Shown here piece by piece: positions 61,621 to 64,000 of a DNA stretch of 64,000 nucleotides. Position 1 is the first letter of the stretch, and the number at the start of each line of letters is the position of its first letter. The stretch spans positions 372,001 to 436,000 of the forward strand of contig CBDDGS010000043.1 in the NCBI GenBank assembly GCA_965227935.1, read 5' to 3'. The notes under the pieces are model-generated. The model worked only from the letters and a program-made list of their open reading frames with translations, made no database searches and was not told the origin of the DNA. The translations under genes and the position numbers were made by a program. Source of the DNA: JAWPMT01 sp965227935. Lineage in GTDB: Bacteria > Bacteroidota > Bacteroidia > Cytophagales > Cyclobacteriaceae.

Positions 61621-62902
61621 GACTACAACCATAGCAATGGCCGTGTTGCTTGGGCTGTGCAGTACTAAAGCCTATGGTCAATCCGCAGATGATCGCCTGC
61701 TCGATGAGGTGAAAGAACTCTGGGAGAAGGACTTTCAAAACCTGGACTTACCCACATTGACCCTGAGCTACGTCCAGTTTGTCGGGGACATCCTCGATAC
61801 AAAGGACCGATATCAGCAGCGCGAGTTCTTCTCCGACGTTCAAAGTAAGCTCGATAAGATCGACGTATCCAATCTGACTACACGCAATCAGCTGGAATAT
61901 TCCATTCTTCATTATGAGTCTCTTCTCCACCTTGAGCAGTTGGATCTTCTGGATCAATCGCCCTCAGGGATCGAATTGTCAGATGCGGGCATATTCCATC
62001 AGCCACTAGGGCGGCAATGGTACGGCTACCTCGTTCAACACTGGACCAGCTCCAATCTGAGCCCTGAGGACATTCAACGCTACGGCATCAAGGAAGCGCG
62101 ACGAATCCGTCAGGCCATGAAGAAATTAAAATTCCCAATTGACAGCACGCGATTCACAAAGGAGCCCGCAGTCATTGAGGAAGTATTCAGCCAATATGAT
62201 CGATCACTTTCTGAGTCAATGGCCACGCACTTTCCCGACTTCAAGGGTCTGCCAGACATCCGCTTTGAGCGCGGCACCAACGAAGCACTCGCCCAGGTAC
62301 CGGGCTACTACGGGAGCAATCGTCTAGCCTACAACCTGTTCGATAAACCCTTTGACTTAAGTCAAATTCCGTGGCTCTACCTGCATGAGGCCAATCCCGG
62401 GCACCACTTCCAACTCAATTACGAAGGTGAAAGCGACGTGCCGAAATATCGTGAAGGCATGAGCTACAGCGGGTTCCGGGAAGGATGGGCGGCTTATGTT
62501 GAAGAGATCGCACACGGCCTGGGCCTCTACCCCACTGATGCAGACCGCTACAGTCAAATGGAGTGGGACCTGATCCGTTCCGTGCGGCTGATCCTGGACG
62601 TGGGCATCAACTACGAGGGCTGGACAAATGAGGCGGCACTGGTGGAGTGGCGCAAATACATCTCCACCCTTGATGATATTGGCAGGAGGGAAATCAATAG
62701 AATGCGGCGATGGCCCGCGCAGGTGCTGACTTATAAGATAGGCGCCAAAGAATTCTTAGAGTCTCGTGCTGCACAAATGAAAGCACAAGGAGACACTTTT
62801 TCGCACAAGGACTTCCATACGACCGTGCTTTCCGAACGTTCCGTGCCAGTGTCTTTGATCCCCAAAATCATAAGTACCCGATCAACCTCCAACTATGAAT
62901 AG
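61610..62902 (+). CDS. DUF885 family exported protein with HExxPGHH motif
   Basis: The 430-residue protein belongs to DUF885: LYLHEANPGHHFQLNYEGE is the metal-binding HExxxGHH motif, and GFREGWAAYVEEIAHGLGLY and RWPAQVLTYKIGAKEF are other blocks. It is probably a zinc-dependent peptidase. The GTG at 61610 gives a signal with a lysine (INKTTTIAMAVLLGLC); the ATG at 61637 gives a very short one. It overlaps the preceding and following genes, so the three form an operon. Confidence 0.88.
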   Translation: MINKTTTIAMAVLLGLCSTKAYGQSADDRLLDEVKELWEKDFQNLDLPTLTLSYVQFVGDILDTKDRYQQREFFSDVQSKLDKIDVSNLTTRNQLEYSILHYESLLHLEQLDLLDQSPSGIELSDAGIFHQPLGRQWYGYLVQHWTSSNLSPEDIQRYGIKEARRIRQAMKKLKFPIDSTRFTKEPAVIEEVFSQYDRSLSESMATHFPDFKGLPDIRFERGTNEALAQVPGYYGSNRLAYNLFDKPFDLSQIPWLYLHEANPGHHFQLNYEGESDVPKYREGMSYSGFREGWAAYVEEIAHGLGLYPTDADRYSQMEWDLIRSVRLILDVGINYEGWTNEAALVEWRKYISTLDDIGRREINRMRRWPAQVLTYKIGAKEFLESRAAQMKAQGDTFSHKDFHTTVLSERSVPVSLIPKIISTRSTSNYE

Positions 62903-63788
62903 ATTCGTCGTCCTTCTCCTTATATTCGGTGTATTGGGTTGCCAGGCCCAGAAGCCATCTATGGCTATTGAGGTAATTGAGGACATTGCCTACAATGACG
63001 GTCCCGACTCCGACGATAAGAAACATAAGCTTGACCTCTATCTCCCTGTAGCCATCGACCAGCCACCCCTGCTGCTTTGGATACATGGAGGCGCCTGGGC
63101 ATTTGGAGACCGTAAGGCGGAGGAACAACTGGCGAGGCGCTTCGCCGAAAATGGTGTCGCTGTTGCTGCCATGAGCTACAGACTCAGTCCTGCCACCTGG
63201 GCCAACCCACCCAAGATCGAGGGCGTTGAGCATCCTGCCCATATTGAGGACGTGGCTATGGCTTTTGACTTTCTATACAAGCACGCCCAGAAGTACGGAT
63301 ATGATCGGAGCAACTTGTTCGTCAGCGGGTATTCGGCTGGAGGACATCTCTCAGCGCTGTTGGTTCTGGACGAAAGGTATCTCGCCGCCAGGGGCAGAAA
63401 ATCAGCCGATGTCAAAGCCGCCATCCCTTTGGCAGGCGCCTATGACATGGTCGCTTATTATGAGTCGCACAAGTCCTATCGGGGCAAGGAGTTCGCCGAC
63501 GCCCATGTCAAGGGAGTATTTGGCGATTCAATGGAGGATTTGAAAGATGCCTCGGTAACGACGTGGCTGAGATCATCCGAAGTGCCTATGCTCGTCATCG
63601 CCGAGAGTGAAACGACCGATTACACCAAGGTTTTGGAAGAGGCCGCCAATGGGACTGAGGACGCCAATATCTCTTTCCATTATCTTCCTGATGAAACACA
63701 CAAGAGCTACTTTTTCGATCTCGTGGATCCACGAGGAAAGCATCTTAGTCAAATCATTGAGTTCATTGCTGCGCAGAGTCGCTCGTGA
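62895..63788 (+). CDS. Secreted alpha/beta hydrolase (BD-FAE/carboxylesterase-like)
   Basis: The 297-residue protein begins with a lipoprotein signal (MNRFVVLLLIFGVLGC). LLLWIHGGAWAFGD is the oxyanion motif, FVSGYSAGGHLSAL the nucleophile elbow and DETHKSYFF carries the histidine. It overlaps the DUF885 gene by 8 bp. It should hydrolyse esters in the periplasm. Confidence 0.9.
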   Translation: MNRFVVLLLIFGVLGCQAQKPSMAIEVIEDIAYNDGPDSDDKKHKLDLYLPVAIDQPPLLLWIHGGAWAFGDRKAEEQLARRFAENGVAVAAMSYRLSPATWANPPKIEGVEHPAHIEDVAMAFDFLYKHAQKYGYDRSNLFVSGYSAGGHLSALLVLDERYLAARGRKSADVKAAIPLAGAYDMVAYYESHKSYRGKEFADAHVKGVFGDSMEDLKDASVTTWLRSSEVPMLVIAESETTDYTKVLEEAANGTEDANISFHYLPDETHKSYFFDLVDPRGKHLSQIIEFIAAQSRS

Positions 63789-63875
63789 CAGCGGACTAAG
63801 TTGGAAGTAACCAAAAACCGCGGCCTCCTTCTCGGTATTTTTTCGCTAGATTTCAGGTTGGAATCTATACTACTT

Positions 63876-64000
63876 ATGAAATACACCCTTACTTGTCTCC
63901 TATTGGCGGCTGCACTGATCCTGGCTGCTCAACCCAAAAAAGTCCTTTCGAAAGCCGACGATCTCATCTCAAAAACAGAGGCGAAAGTCATCGAGTGGCG
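63876..64000 (+). CDS. Secreted protein, 5' part only (truncated at window edge)
   Basis: An ATG at 63876 opens a frame of 41 codons to the window end, starting with a signal peptide (KYTLTCLLLAAALILAAQ). The remaining residues (PKKVLSKADDLISKTEAK) give no family. It lies 87 bp after the esterase on the same strand. Confidence 0.6.
   Translation, partial: MKYTLTCLLLAAALILAAQPKKVLSKADDLISKTEAKVIEW

Overview
The window looks like chromosomal DNA from a member of the Bacteroidota. By eye the GC content is near 50 percent. The evidence is a TTTG-N19-TAnnTTTG promoter at 7893-7923, weak or absent Shine-Dalgarno sequences, many N-terminal lipoprotein and secretion signals, LytS/LytT-type sensing, an AraC-TPR hybrid regulator, and families common in this phylum (DUF4382, PSD1/DUF1501, DUF885, S9B dipeptidyl peptidases). 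A Cytophagia- or Saprospiria-like lineage is plausible, but I cannot name a genus. I saw no rRNA, tRNA, phage, insertion sequence or CRISPR array.

Layout. 1-4784: a left-truncated membrane acyltransferase, an APC permease and an aldo/keto reductase fused to a Rid-like domain. 4927-12253: a membrane-anchored HExxH protease with helix-hairpin-helix motifs, a DinB-like lipoprotein, a beta-lactamase-fold serine hydrolase and an S9B peptidase. 12254-15929: a decayed copy of the 3' end of a ThDP-enzyme gene, a structured-RNA-like element, and the intact ThDP enzyme paired with an FAD dehydrogenase. 16129-23441: four minus-strand genes forming a periplasmic or membrane module (Tat-exported enolase-superfamily lipoprotein, PSD1 cytochrome, DUF1501 protein, DUF2231/cytochrome c/LRR protein). 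23620-36230: mostly single secreted enzymes and lipoproteins (esterase, M20 amidohydrolase, alditol-oxidase-like flavoprotein, double thioredoxin-fold lipoprotein), plus an MFS transporter and a divergent HxlR/SRPBCC pair with two 25-bp palindromes between the genes. 36218-44719: an OprB-like porin, a second S9B peptidase, DoxX-like membrane proteins and a 985-residue Asp-box protein. 44825-54377: DUF3052/membrane-LytTR/DoxX genes with an 11-bp direct-repeat site, lipoproteins, an AraC-FlgO-TPR regulator and a second serine hydrolase with a long inverted repeat upstream. 54485-57566: an eIF2B-fold protein, a ROK kinase and ribose-5-phosphate isomerase A, with a 683-bp non-coding stretch full of small hairpins. 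57775-64000: a second DinB protein, a LytS/LytT-type pair, and a tightly packed group of FG-GAP, DUF885 and esterase genes, ending in a truncated secreted protein.

Together the genes suggest a heterotroph that breaks down peptides and esters outside the cytoplasm (two S9B peptidases, two serine hydrolases, M20, DUF885, several alpha/beta hydrolases). It imports products through a porin, APC and MFS carriers, and oxidises sugar-like substrates with exported enzymes. The most interesting unexplained items are the four-gene enolase/PSD1/DUF1501/cytochrome module, the HExxH-HhH membrane protein, the AKR-Rid fusion, the ThDP-gene relic, the REP-like hairpins and several clear operator-like repeats.
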